From the NCBI RefSeq assembly GCF_017939745.1, contig NZ_JAGKQQ010000001.1:1736001-1800000 (forward strand): DNA of 64,000 nucleotides, read 5' to 3'. The translations under genes were made by a program, and so were the position numbers. Positions 27,130 to 36,655 of this stretch are shown piece after piece. The DNA comes from Gemmata palustris. GTDB taxonomy: Bacteria; Planctomycetota; Planctomycetia; Gemmatales; Gemmataceae. The first letter of the stretch is position 1, and the number at the start of each line of letters is the position of its first letter. A model generated the notes under the pieces. That model was given only the letters and a program-made list of their open reading frames with translations, was not told the origin of the DNA and did not search any database.

Positions 27130-27578
27130 CAACAGCAACACCCTCAACACGCCGCCGCGTCGTCCTGGACACGAACGTGGTCATCGGGGCGGGCTCGCGT
27201 TGGCTGGCGAGCGATCCCCCGCAGCCCGCCAGTCCGCTCCAGCATCTGGTCAACCGCGTCGCGATCCAGCACGACGGGTTGTACTGCCAGGAGATCATCG
27301 ACGAGTACGCGGAGCTACTGGCCCGCCGCAACCACCCGCCGGAGCGGGCCGCGCGCTACTTGGCGTTCATCATGGAGCTGTTCACGAGTGTCTCGGTGAC
27401 CTCGACGACGTGTCACACGCACCCGCCCGACCCCGACGACCTCGTCTTCATTCTGTGCGCCCTCGACGGGAACGCGGACTGGATCGTGTCGGACGACGGA
27501 CACCTGCTCCAGGTCCGCCCCGCGTACCAGCCGCGACCAGACATCTTGCCGCCGGACGAGGCCATCGCCTCACTGTGA
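27126..27578 (+). CDS. PIN-domain nuclease (VapC/COG1569-like) in the defence operon
   Basis: 150 residues; its ATG overlaps the helicase stop as ATGA, so translation is coupled. The PIN core is present: RRRVVLDTNVVIGAG with the first Asp, CQEIIDEYAELL with the Glu, and PDDLVFILCALDG then DWIVSDDGHLL with the last Asps. PIN proteins are usually RNases of toxin-antitoxin pairs, but there is no antitoxin gene here; it sits between helicase and DUF4391-like gene. It may be an effector nuclease recruited to the system. That placement is unusual and the role is inferred. Confidence 0.8.
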   Translation: MTTATPSTRRRVVLDTNVVIGAGSRWLASDPPQPASPLQHLVNRVAIQHDGLYCQEIIDEYAELLARRNHPPERAARYLAFIMELFTSVSVTSTTCHTHPPDPDDLVFILCALDGNADWIVSDDGHLLQVRPAYQPRPDILPPDEAIASL

Positions 27579-27602
27579 TCCGCGGAACGAGCCTTCCCGA
27601 CT

Positions 27603-28370
27603 ATGGGGCTACCGGGCATGAACGCGGACCGGATCGTCGACGCACTCGCACTCCCGCCGCAGGCCCGCGTCGACCAGCGGGTGGCGAAGAAGCACCTACT
27701 GGAGAACGGTGCCCCCACCGCCACGGACAAGCGGCTCATCACCGACGGCATCGACGAACTCGTCTGGGTCGCCGCCCTCAAACCGAGCAGCGTCGGCGTT
27801 CCGGCGTTTCGGGACGCTTCGCGTGAGTACCTCGAAATCGCGGTCCTGACGCTCGCACTGCGGCCCGCGGCGAAGGCGGCCCGGCTCCGGGAACTGGTGC
27901 ACCGGGCGATCCCGTACCCGCAGGTGCTGATCACGACCGACGGCGGGGCGGTCACGTTCTCCCTCGCGCACCTGCGGCACGCGGAGAACGAAGCCGGCAA
28001 AACCGTTCTCGACGGCGGGGTCGTGTGCGTCGACGTGGCCGAGGACGCTTCCGATACGGCGTTCTTGAACAGCCTGCCCCTCGCCGCCTTGCCGAAGGAC
28101 GACCTGTTCGTTGTCTATCAAGGCTGGCTCGACCGGATGACCGCCCTGGACGCGGCCCTGCTCACCGGCAGGTTCACTCTGGCCCCGACATGCGAGGCCG
28201 CGGACGCACGGCGGCATGCCGTACGCGAGATCGCGCGGCTCGACGCCGAGATCGGTACGCTGCGGACCCAGGCCACGAAGGAGCCGCAACTCAGCCGCCG
28301 GGTGGACCTGAACCTCGAAGTGAAACGCCTGACGGACGAGCGGAATCGCCTCGCCGCTTTGCTCGGATAA
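27603..28370 (+). CDS. DUF4391-like protein of the defence operon
   Basis: 255 residues, 24 nt after the PIN gene and 9 nt before mod. The N-terminus (MNADRIVDALALPPQ, which may be the true start at 27618) and the middle (ELVWVAALKPSSVGVPAF, FDG-free LIDTDG-like segment QVLITTDGGAVTFSLAHLRH) match DUF4391, a family that occurs between a SNF2 helicase and a type III-like methylase in many genomes. The C-terminus is a coiled coil (residues about 215-255). No catalytic motif is obvious, so I would guess an accessory or specificity factor. The family name is from memory and context. Confidence 0.65.
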   Translation: MGLPGMNADRIVDALALPPQARVDQRVAKKHLLENGAPTATDKRLITDGIDELVWVAALKPSSVGVPAFRDASREYLEIAVLTLALRPAAKAARLRELVHRAIPYPQVLITTDGGAVTFSLAHLRHAENEAGKTVLDGGVVCVDVAEDASDTAFLNSLPLAALPKDDLFVVYQGWLDRMTALDAALLTGRFTLAPTCEAADARRHAVREIARLDAEIGTLRTQATKEPQLSRRVDLNLEVKRLTDERNRLAALLG

Positions 28371-29270
28371 GGACTCGTCATGAAGCCCATCACCACCGCC
28401 GACCCGCAGAGCCGATCCGCGGACCTCTTGGCCGACAACGTCGCGCGGCTCCGCGAGCTGTTCCCGGAGGCGTTCACCGAGGGAAAGATCGACTTCGACG
28501 TATTGAAGCAACTGCTTGGAAGCGAAGTGGATGAGCGGGAGGAAAAGTACGGACTCAACTGGCACGGCAAACGGTTGGCCCGGCGGCTCGCGCTCACACC
28601 CAGCACTGGGACGTTAAGGCCCGCTCCAGAAGACAGCCTTGAATGGAGTACGACACAAAACCTGATGATTGAGGGCGACAACCTCGAAGTGCTGAAGCTG
28701 TTGCAAAAGAGCTACAGCGGACGAGTCAAGATGATTTTTATTGACCCTCCGTACAACACCGGCAAGGACTTCGTGTACCCAGATGACTTCCGCGACAGCA
28801 TCGAAAACTATAAACGCCTGACTGGCCAAACTGATGGGGCGGGGCGTGCTCTCACCAGCAACCCCGAAACCAGTGGTCGGTTCCACACCGACTGGCTCAA
28901 CATGATGTTTCCGAGGCTTAAGTTGGCAAGAAATCTCCTCCGCGAGGATGGGGTCTTATTCATTTCGATAGATTCAACGGAAGTCGCCAACTTGCGATTG
29001 TTATGTAGCGACGTATTCGGAGAAGAATGCTTCGTAATCGACCTCATTTGGCGGAAACGGGATGGGGCACCCAACGACCGCACCATTGGCTCTGTGCATG
29101 ATCACATACTCGTGTACGGCAAGACGGTGTCGTCCACATCATCTCGCAGTATGGCTGAAGACAATCTGAACCTCATGCCGCGTACAGAAAAAGCTGACGC
29201 CGAGTATCAAGTCTTTAAAGAGCCTAGTGGACCTGACCCAAAGGGGCCGTTTCGCAAGATCGACACCACA

Positions 29271-30740
29271 CTGTACTTTCCGCGAACTTATAGCGTTTAA
29301 GCAGCCAGATCCAGGCACCGGTGCGCGGGGCGCGGATTCTCGCGGGGTCGTGGTGCTCGCCCACAACGGCCTGAATTTCCTCGGCCAGCAGCTCCCGTTG
29401 CCAGGCCCGGCGCTTGTCCGCGTGGCTCGGGCGCCGGTTCGGATCGTCCCACGGGGAGGCCGCCCGATGGGCCACCAGTTCATCCGCCTTCTGGTTCCAG
29501 GCCCACACCTCGGTGAGCGTGAGGACCACGCACACAGGTGGAAGCATCCCACGTTCGACGCGACCCCGCGTACCTGCTGGTGACCGGCGCCCGCGACCTG
29601 TTTGAGATCTCGAAACAGGTTTCCAACGAGAACCGGTCCGCGATCAGGCCCAGGATGTCGGCCACGGAGGCCGTGGGGTCCGTGCAGAAGAACGCGACCC
29701 ACCCCTTGGGTTCGTCCACCAGGACGACCCGGATCGTGCCCCCCGGCCGGCCGCCACGTGGCCTCGAACGTCTTGTACCGCTTCTCCACGGGCTTCCCAT
29801 ACAGGGTGAACGTGCCCGTGGTCCACCCGCCCTTGTGCCCGGCCCGCTTGGCGAGCGACACCCGCTGCTCCCCGTACACGCGGGGCCGCCCGCGGGCGCT
29901 CGGATCGCGGGCCGGGGGCACCGTCCACAGGGCCGCGTCCTCGGAGCCGGCTCACCATGGTCACCCGGAGCGCGAGTAGGGCCTTGAGCACCGGGGCCTT
30001 GGCGCACGCCCCGTCGGCCACCACCCACACGGCCCGGCCCCACGTCTTCAGCCACCCGTGGGCCCACCGGACCAGGTCCACGGCCATCACCAACTTGGTT
30101 GCGAACTCGGGCCGGTCCGGCCCGGGATGGCCCTGAGATCTTTGCGGCGGATGTACAGGCGGGCCAACAGGGGAGGGCCCAATCCCCCGAGGGGTGTCCC
30201 ACCAACAACCCGAGGACCACCCACACGTGCCCGTACACGAACGGGCCCCCGGCCGGCCCGGGTGTCGGGTTGTGGTGCGCCCCGGCCCCTCGAACCTTGG
30301 GCCCGTACCGCTCCGTCGGGGTGTCGTCGAGGGCCAGCACCACCCGAGCGCACCGGCCACCATGGGCTTGAGAACCTCGACCAACAACCGCATGGCGATA
30401 CGCTCGGTGCGGCGCCCCACGGCCGCGGCCGTGGCGTAGCACCGGCGGTACTGGGGCGACAGCCCGGCGGCCCGGATCCAACCCGCGAGGGTGCGCGCCC
30501 GCGGGTCAGGATGATCCCGAGGAACAGGACCGCGAGCCGCCGCCCGGACCGCGGGTCCAGAGCCTTGGCCAGGGTTGAAAACCAGTGGCACCGAGGGGCC
30601 GGAGTATGCGAAGATGGCATGGCCGCGTCCGTTCGGGTCGGGAGGTCGTGTGGTAACGCCATCCTCCCGGACGGGCCGGCACTCGTCTACCCCGACCCCA
30701 CAACTTACGCCAACCGCCTATAACTTCGCGGAAAGTACAG
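29271..30740. mobile_element. 1470-bp insertion sequence in mod
   Basis: Terminal inverted repeats CTGTACTTTCCGCGAA plus further bases (23 bp, one mismatch) at both ends, flanked by ACCACA at 29265-29270 and 30741-30746. The transposase inside is degenerate, see separate entry. Family not assigned; TSD length of 6 bp is unusual for common groups. Confidence 0.9.
29290..30620 (-). pseudogene. Degenerate DDE transposase of the mod-interrupting IS
   Basis: Homologous stretches are scattered over all three minus frames: PRCHWFSTLAKALD, RTLAGWIRAAGLSPQYRRC, LALDDTPTERYGP with the first Asp, PTPGPAGGPFVYGHVWVV, WVVADGACAKAPVLKALLA with the second Asp, AKRAGHKGGWTTGTFTLYG, VDEPKGWVAFFCTDP, then ADRFSLETCFEIS with the likely Glu, and LTEVWAWNQKADELV at the end. 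At least five frameshifts separate them, so it cannot be made as one protein. Looks like an IS4-type or related DDE transposase; family uncertain. The first 100 bp have a relic copy at about 61.5 kb. Confidence 0.75.
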
Positions 30741-33114
30741 ACCACAGCCAACGCCAAGGGCGGCCGTAACGTCGAATCTCTCCACTACGGCGTAACGAAC
30801 CCGTATACGAAGGATGTCGTGTATCCGAGAGATGGCACGTGCTGGCGGCATTCGGCCGTCGAGATGAAACGCCTTCAGGAAGAGGGCAGGTTGTACTGGG
30901 GGTGAATGGGACTGCCACGACTCCTATGCAAGCTATACCTTAGCGAAGCCAAGCCAGGGATGACTACGCCGTCCATTTTGCCAGACATGCCGTTAAATCA
31001 GCATGCTGCCAGAGAGCTTGAGTTGCTGTTCGGTAAGAAATCCATTTTCGACACACCAAAACCCGTTGGTCTCTTACGGCTTCTCACGCATCTCGGCAGC
31101 AGCCCAGGCGATTTGGTCCTTGATTTTTTCGCAGGGGCGGGAAGCCTTGCTGATGCCGTGATGGTACTCAACATGGAAGGTGGATTGGCACGTCGCTACA
31201 TCCTGGTTCAATTCCCTGAGCCTTTAGATCCAAACAATATCGACCAGAAGATGACGGTAGACTTCTGCGACGAAATTGGCAGGCCGCGCAATGTCGCCGA
31301 GATCACAAAGGAGCGTATCCGAAGAGCTGCAAAAAGTACAGATCGGACCACCCCTCTTTGCCGGCGATGCGGGATTTCGCGTTTACAAGGAAGACTCTTC
31401 AAACATCCGGGCCTGGAACTCGAATGCATCCGACATCGGAAAGGACTTGTTCGACGCGGTCGACCACATCGCGGCCGACCGCAGCGAAGAAGACATCCTT
31501 ACCGAATTGCTGCTGAAGCTCGGACTCGACCTGTGCGTCCTGATTGAGCCGAAGCTGATCGCTGGGAGTACGGTCCACAGCATCGGCGGCGGGTGCTGCT
31601 CGTCTGTCTGGCCACGAAGATCGCGGCCAAGCAGGTCGAGCCGCTGGCGCAGGGAATCGTCGCGTGGCACAAGGAACAAAACCCGGCCGGGGAATCGCAG
31701 GTCGTTTTCCGCGATAGCGCGTTCGACAACGACGTGGCCAAGACGAACATGACCGCCATCTTGGCCCAGCACGGGCTGACCAACGTCCGCAGCCTGTGAG
31801 GCCGACCATGAAACTGCACTTTGAAGGCAACCTGGACTACCAGTTGGCCGCCATCGAGGCGGTGTGCGACCTGTTCCGCGGGCAGGAGCAGTGCCGCACC
31901 GAATTCACAGTCACCATGCCCGGCGACCCCGCGTCCCTGTTCGACACCGACAGCAGCGACCTCGGCATCGGCAACCGGCTGCAACTGCTCGACACCGACC
32001 TGCTCAAGAACCTGCGCGACGTGCAACTCCGGCACGGTTTGAAGCCGTCCGAGGAGCTGAAGCAGGACGACTTCAACTTCACCGTCGAGATGGAGACGGG
32101 GACGGGGAAGACGTATGTCTACCTCCGCACCATCTTCGAGCTGAACCGCCGCTACGGCTTCACCAAGTTCGTGATCGTGGTGCCGAGCGTGGCCATCAAG
32201 GAGGGCGTGTACAAGTCGCTCGAAATCACCGCGGACCATCTGCGCGCTCTGTACGGGAACGTGCCGTTCTCGAAGGGCAACAACTACTTCCTGTACGACT
32301 CGTCAAAGCTCGGGCAGGTACGGAACTTCGCCACCAGCCCGCAGATCCAGGTGATGGTCGTGACGGTCGGGGCGATCAACAAGAAGGACGTGAACAACCT
32401 CTACAAGCAGAGCGAGAAGGTCAACGACGAGAAGCCGATCGACCTCATCCGGGCCACCCGGCCGATCGTCATCGTGGACGAGCCGCAGAGCGTGGACGGC
32501 GGCCTTCAGGGTGAGGGCAAGGCGGCCCTGGAACGGATGCGCCCGCTCTGCACGCTGCGGTACTCGGCCACCACGTCGACAAGCACCACATGGTCTACCG
32601 GCTCGACGCTGTGGACGCCTACGAGCAAAAAGCTGGTCAAGCAGATCGAGGTGGCGTCACTGGAGGTCGAGGGCGGGCACAACAAGGCTTACGCCCGGCT
32701 GGTGTCGGTGAAGAGCACGCGGGGCAAGATCACCGCGAAGCTCGAACTGGACGTGCAACAGGGCGCAGGCGTGGTCCGCAAGGAAGTGACTGTCCAGGAC
32801 GGCGACGATTTGGAGCAGACGACCGGGCGGGCCGTGTACGCTAACTGCCGCGTGGGCGAGATTCGCACTGCCAAGGGGCCGAGCTGATCGAAATCAAGGT
32901 GCCCGGCCGGGAACACTGGTTGAAGCACGGCGAGGCGATCGGCGACGTGGACCAGGACGCGGTCAAGCAGCAGATGATCCGCCGGACCATCAAGGAACAC
33001 CTCGACAAGGAGCTGCGACTGCGCCCGCGGGGCATCAAAGTGCTGAGCCTGTTCTTCATCGACGTGGTCGAGAAGTACCGGAAGTACGGCACGGACGGCC
33101 AGCCCCAGAAGGGG

Positions 33115-33887
33115 TAGTGGCCCTAATGTCGGGATTCGTTGTACAGGCGTATGAAATACCACAAGGCGCCGAGGTGGTTCCTGGGGCACTTGGAGAACGT
33201 GAGAGTCTTGCGCACGAGTCGGGCGCATCGTTGTCTCAGGGTAAGCCAGAACCGTTCGATGTGGGCGGTGAGGCCCGTGTCCTTGCCCACGGGTCGATGC
33301 CGGGCGCGTGGGATCACGCCACGGTACGAGGCGAGGAAGTCGGTGTACACGGTGACCCCGGTCCGGTACCCGCGGGAGCGCGTCCCAGAGCCGTTGGGCC
33401 GTGGCTGCGGACCGGTCCCCGAGAACCATTGCGAGCACCCGCCGGGTGCCCAAGTCCAGGGCTACCCAGACCCAATGGACATCACCCTTGGAACCCACGA
33501 AGCTCCACAATTCGTCGGCCTCGATCACGACCGGGCCGCACTTTTTGGGGCGGTCCGGCTCGTGTGGGGTCTCCTGTCGATACAGCTCGTTGACGAACCC
33601 TTGGAGCCACGACCGGGACACCCCGACGGCCCGCGATGGCCCGGATTCCCATGCGCTCGGCCAACAGGCGCCGCACCAGATCCTTCGTGGCCTCCGGGAC
33701 CGGTCCGGTCTTCGGGTCCGCAACGAACCGCCGGTCGCACCCCGGCACCGGAACCCCGGAGTGCCGAGTGGGTGAGACCGTTGCACCACATGGGTCGCAC
33801 CGCACCGGGGCACGGCGGAATCGGGGGACGAGGGGGTTGCGTCCAGCATCCCAACACTTTAGAGCAATCCCAACCGGTGGGCCACTA
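33115..33887. mobile_element. IS1-family insertion sequence in res
   Basis: 773 bp. The ends are GTAGTGGCCC-type inverted repeats with GGGATT further in. The flanks repeat CCCAGAAGGGG (33104-33114 and 33888-33898); because GGG/CCC overlap the ends, the true duplication may be 9 bp, the IS1 norm. Encoded transposase is frameshifted. Confidence 0.85.
33123..33860 (-). pseudogene. IS1-family transposase, frameshifted
   Basis: The two-part IS1 protein is recognisable in pieces on the minus strand: an InsA-like Cys segment ([10 protein letters not shown]), [29 protein letters not shown] with the first Asp, [20 protein letters not shown], then [13 protein letters not shown] with the second Asp, and [20 protein letters not shown] with the Glu, ending in [12 protein letters not shown]. 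At least two frame changes separate them beyond the normal InsA/InsB slip, so it is probably inactive. Confidence 0.8.
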
Positions 33888-34873
33888 CCCAGAAGGGGCA
33901 TGCGCGCGGGCCTTCGAGGAGGAGGAGATCCTGTTCGAGGGGATCGAGGACGGCGGCTGGCAATCCCAACCGGTGGGAAACACCCCGACTACCAGATCCT
34001 GTTCGAGGGGATCGACGCGACGAGCGACGCGACGGAGGTCCACGACGGGTACTTCTCGATCGACAAGAAGGGGGCGTGGCAGGACACCGCCGAGAACAAC
34101 GCCGGCAACCGCGAGAATGCCGAACGGGCGTACAACCTGATCATGCGGGACAAGGGAGCTCCTCAGCCTCGACACGAAACTGAAGTTCATCTTCTCGCAC
34201 TCCGCTCTCCGCGAGGGGTGGGACAACCCGAACGTGTTCCAGATCTGCGCGATCCGCGAGATGGGGACCGAGGGAGCGGCGGCAGACCATCGGGCGGGGC
34301 CTGCGACTGTGCGTGAACCAGCAGGGCACGCGCGAACGCGGCTTCGAGACGAACACGCTGACGGTGGTGGCGACCGAGAGCTACCAGCAGTTCGCCGACA
34401 ACCTCCAGAAGGAGATCGAGGCGGACACCGGCATCCGGTTCGGGGTCGTGGAGAAGCACCAGTTCGCCGCGATCGCGGTCCCGGACGGCAAGGGCGGGCA
34501 CGTTCCGCTGGGGTTCGAGAAGTCACAGGAGCTGTGGGGCACCTGAAGCAGGCCGGGTACGTGGACGGGAACGGAAGGTACAGGACAAACTGCGCACGGC
34601 CATCAAGGACGGCACGGTGGCCCTGCCCGAGGCGTACCATCCCCAGGCGGCAGCGATCGGCGAGCTGCTCCGCAAACTGGCCGGGAAGCTGGACATCAAG
34701 AACGCCGACGAGCGGCGGACGATCAAGACCCGGCAGGCGGTGCTGGAGGGCGAGGCGTTCCGGTCGCTCTGGGACCGCATCAAGCACAAGACCACATACC
34801 GCGTCGAGTTCGACAACGAGAAGCTGATCAAGGACGCCGCGAAGGCGATCGCCGCCGGCCCGCCGGTCGCTAA

Positions 34874-35757
34874 GTGATGTCCCATAAGGGGTTGTCACGC
34901 GGCTTTGTGATATTGGAATTCGGGGTCGGCATATTTGGGTTCGAGTCGGTTGAGCATGAGGTGGATCATGGCCAGTTTGATGAACGCCTCCGCTGACATC
35001 ACGCTTTCCTCCCGGTCCTTGGTGAGCCGCCGGCACGTGCCCAGCCACGCGAACGTGCGCTCCACGGTCCACCGGATCGGCAGCTTCACCCACCCCTTCG
35101 ACCCCTCCGGGCGGCGCACGATGACCAGATCCCACCGGGCGTTGTCCTCGACCCACGCGTAGAGGGCGAAGTTGTGGTACTTGCTGTCCGCGTACATCCG
35201 CACCACCTTGCCGACCGGCTGTCCCCAAGCGGGGAACAGTTCCTGCGCGGCTTGGGCATCGTCCACGCTCGCGGCGGTCACCAGCACGGCCAGCAGCACC
35301 CCAAGGAATCCACGACGATGTGGCGCTTCCGCCCGTCGACGTTCTTGGCGTTGTCCCGGCCCCGCTGCTCGCCGCCGGAGGTCGTGTCCACCGACTGGCT
35401 ATCGACGCTCGCCGTGGTGCGCGCGCATACGGCTTCTCCTGGGTGCGGACCTTCTTGCGGAGCAGGTCGTGTATGGTGTCGAGGGTACCGTTGTGACGCC
35501 ACTCGTCGAAGTACCGCCAGACCGTGGACTTGGGCGGGAAGTCCTTGGGCAAGTAGCGCCACTGGCACCCGGTGCGCAAGATGTAGAACACGGCATCGAC
35601 GACATCCCGCAGGTCGGTCGTGCGGGGCCGACCGCCCGGATAGACCGGGATGTGAGGCTCGATTAACCTCCACTGCTCGTCGCTTACATCGCTCGGGTAG
35701 GATTGGGTTCTCATGAACCATTTTACCCACCCCAACTGCCCCTTATGGGACAGTCAC
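34874..35757. mobile_element. IS5-family insertion sequence in res; parent type of the MITEs
   Basis: 884 bp between exact TAA duplications (34871-34873 and 35758-35760). The right end reads inwards GTGACTGTCCCATAAGGGG; the left end has lost one base (GTGATGTCCCATAAGGGG). Its outer 14 bases equal those of both MITEs. Excision of 887 bp puts res back in frame at this point (VAKTRVQFRK). Confidence 0.9.
34895..35714 (-). pseudogene. IS5-family transposase (DUF4096 plus DDE), two frameshifts
   Basis: N-terminal DUF4096 part MRTQSYPSDVSDEQWRLIEP, then GCQWRYLPKDFPPKSTVWRY. The frame changes in a GCGCGCGC run near 35420, continues ASVDSQSVDTTSGG (first Asp) and RKRHIVVDSLG, changes again in a GGGG run near 35298, then ADSKYHNFALYAW (second Asp) and WTVERTFAWLGTCRRLTKDR (Glu). 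All catalytic residues remain, so restoring two bases would give a full transposase. IS5 family, IS1031 or ISL2-like by TNA target. Confidence 0.85.
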
Positions 35758-36655
35758 TAAGACGCGGGTGCAGTTCCGCAAGGCCGAGATCGACATCAAC
35801 AAGGGCGGCGTCGACGCCAAGGAGGTGGCGGTTTCGGCCCCGACGGTGCTGGACGAAGGGGACATCGAGCTGCCCGACATCCTGACCGAACTCCAGGACA
35901 AGACGCAACTGACGCGGAAGAGCATCGCCCGCATCCTGACCGAGAGCTGGCGGCTGGGCGACTTCACCCGTAACCCGCAGCAGTTCATCGAGCTTGCCAC
36001 CGCGGCGATCAACAACACGAAGCGGCTCGCCCTGGTGGACGGCATCCGCTACCAGCGGCTCGGCGACGAGCACTACTACGCGCAGGAGCTATTCCGCACC
36101 GAGGAGCTGACGGGCTACCTGAAGAACACGCTCGACGCCACCAAGTCGGTCCACGAGCAGGTGGTCTACGACCTCAGCGGCGAGCGGTCGTTTGCCGAGC
36201 AGTTGGAGAAGAACGAGGCCGTGAAGGTGTACGCGAAACTGCCCGGCTGGTTCAAGGTGCTGACGCCGCTGGGCACGTACAACCCGGACTGGGCGGTGCT
36301 GATCGAGCAGGACGGCGTGGAACGCCTCTACCTGGTCGTCGAGACGAAGCCGTCGCTGTTCGGAATCGACCTGCGGGCGAAGGAGCAGGCCAAGATCGAC
36401 TGCGGGAAGGCCCACTTCAAGGCCCTGCGACAGGGCACCGAAAACCCTGTGAACTTCACCGTCGCCACATCGGCGGACGACGTGTTCCAGACCGCGACCA
36501 CCGCCTTTGCGACTCGGGCGATTATCAAGCAAGCCCGCGACATCGCAAGCGGCTGGCGGGAACAGGGCCGAACGCGGGAAGATCTCGCCGCGGAGTTCGG
36601 CCAGATGCTCGGCGTCAGCCAGGACCAGCCGAAGTGAAAAGGTCACAAAACCGAG

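Larger units (their letters stand above)
28380..31799 (+). pseudogene. mod: Type III-like site-specific DNA methyltransferase (Mod), IS-interrupted
   Basis: N-terminal 300 residues are open: motif IV FIDPPYNTGKDF (Asp122), beta-class order. At residue 297 (RKIDTT) an IS is inserted; after it the protein resumes with GGRNVESLHYGVTNPYTKDV and later SAM-binding motif I as LVLDFFAGAGSLADA, then the C-terminal stretch ending NDVAKTNMTAILAQHG. Removing the IS and one 6-bp duplicate (1476 bp) keeps the frame. Further small lesions: a short frame change around 30900-30935, and shifts near 31335 and 31590. It would have methylated adenine (or N4-cytosine) for the Res partner. Product now is not functional as read. 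Confidence 0.8.
31808..36637 (+). pseudogene. res: Type III-like restriction subunit (Res), broken by two ISs and many indels
   Basis: Starts MKLHFEGNLDYQLAAIEAV, with Walker A METGTGKTYVYLR near residue 95, VIVDEPQSVDG (DEPQ box, near 224), then LVKQIEVASLEVEGG. Later pieces: [34 protein letters not shown] (motif VI), and an intact C-terminal 290 residues with a PD-(D/E)XK-like segment (LGTYNPDWAVLIEQDG, LYLVVETKPSLFG). IS1 sits at 33115 and IS5-like at 34874. Single frameshifts occur near 32575, 32632, 32875, 33905, 34010, 34160, 34272, 34545 and 34575. The tail GWREQGRTR...QMLG...PK matches the helicase tail. ATP-dependent cleavage partner of Mod, now dead. Confidence 0.8.

Noticed and set aside
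30600-30720. Promoter or gene start at the right end of the mod IS.
   Set aside because: It is the start region of the degenerate transposase, with a relic copy at 61.5 kb, not a separate feature.
33639-34140. Plus-strand 333-residue and 226-residue ORFs over the IS1 and Res region.
   Set aside because: Frames are mixtures of IS1 antisense, Res fragments and shadows; no single protein is supported.
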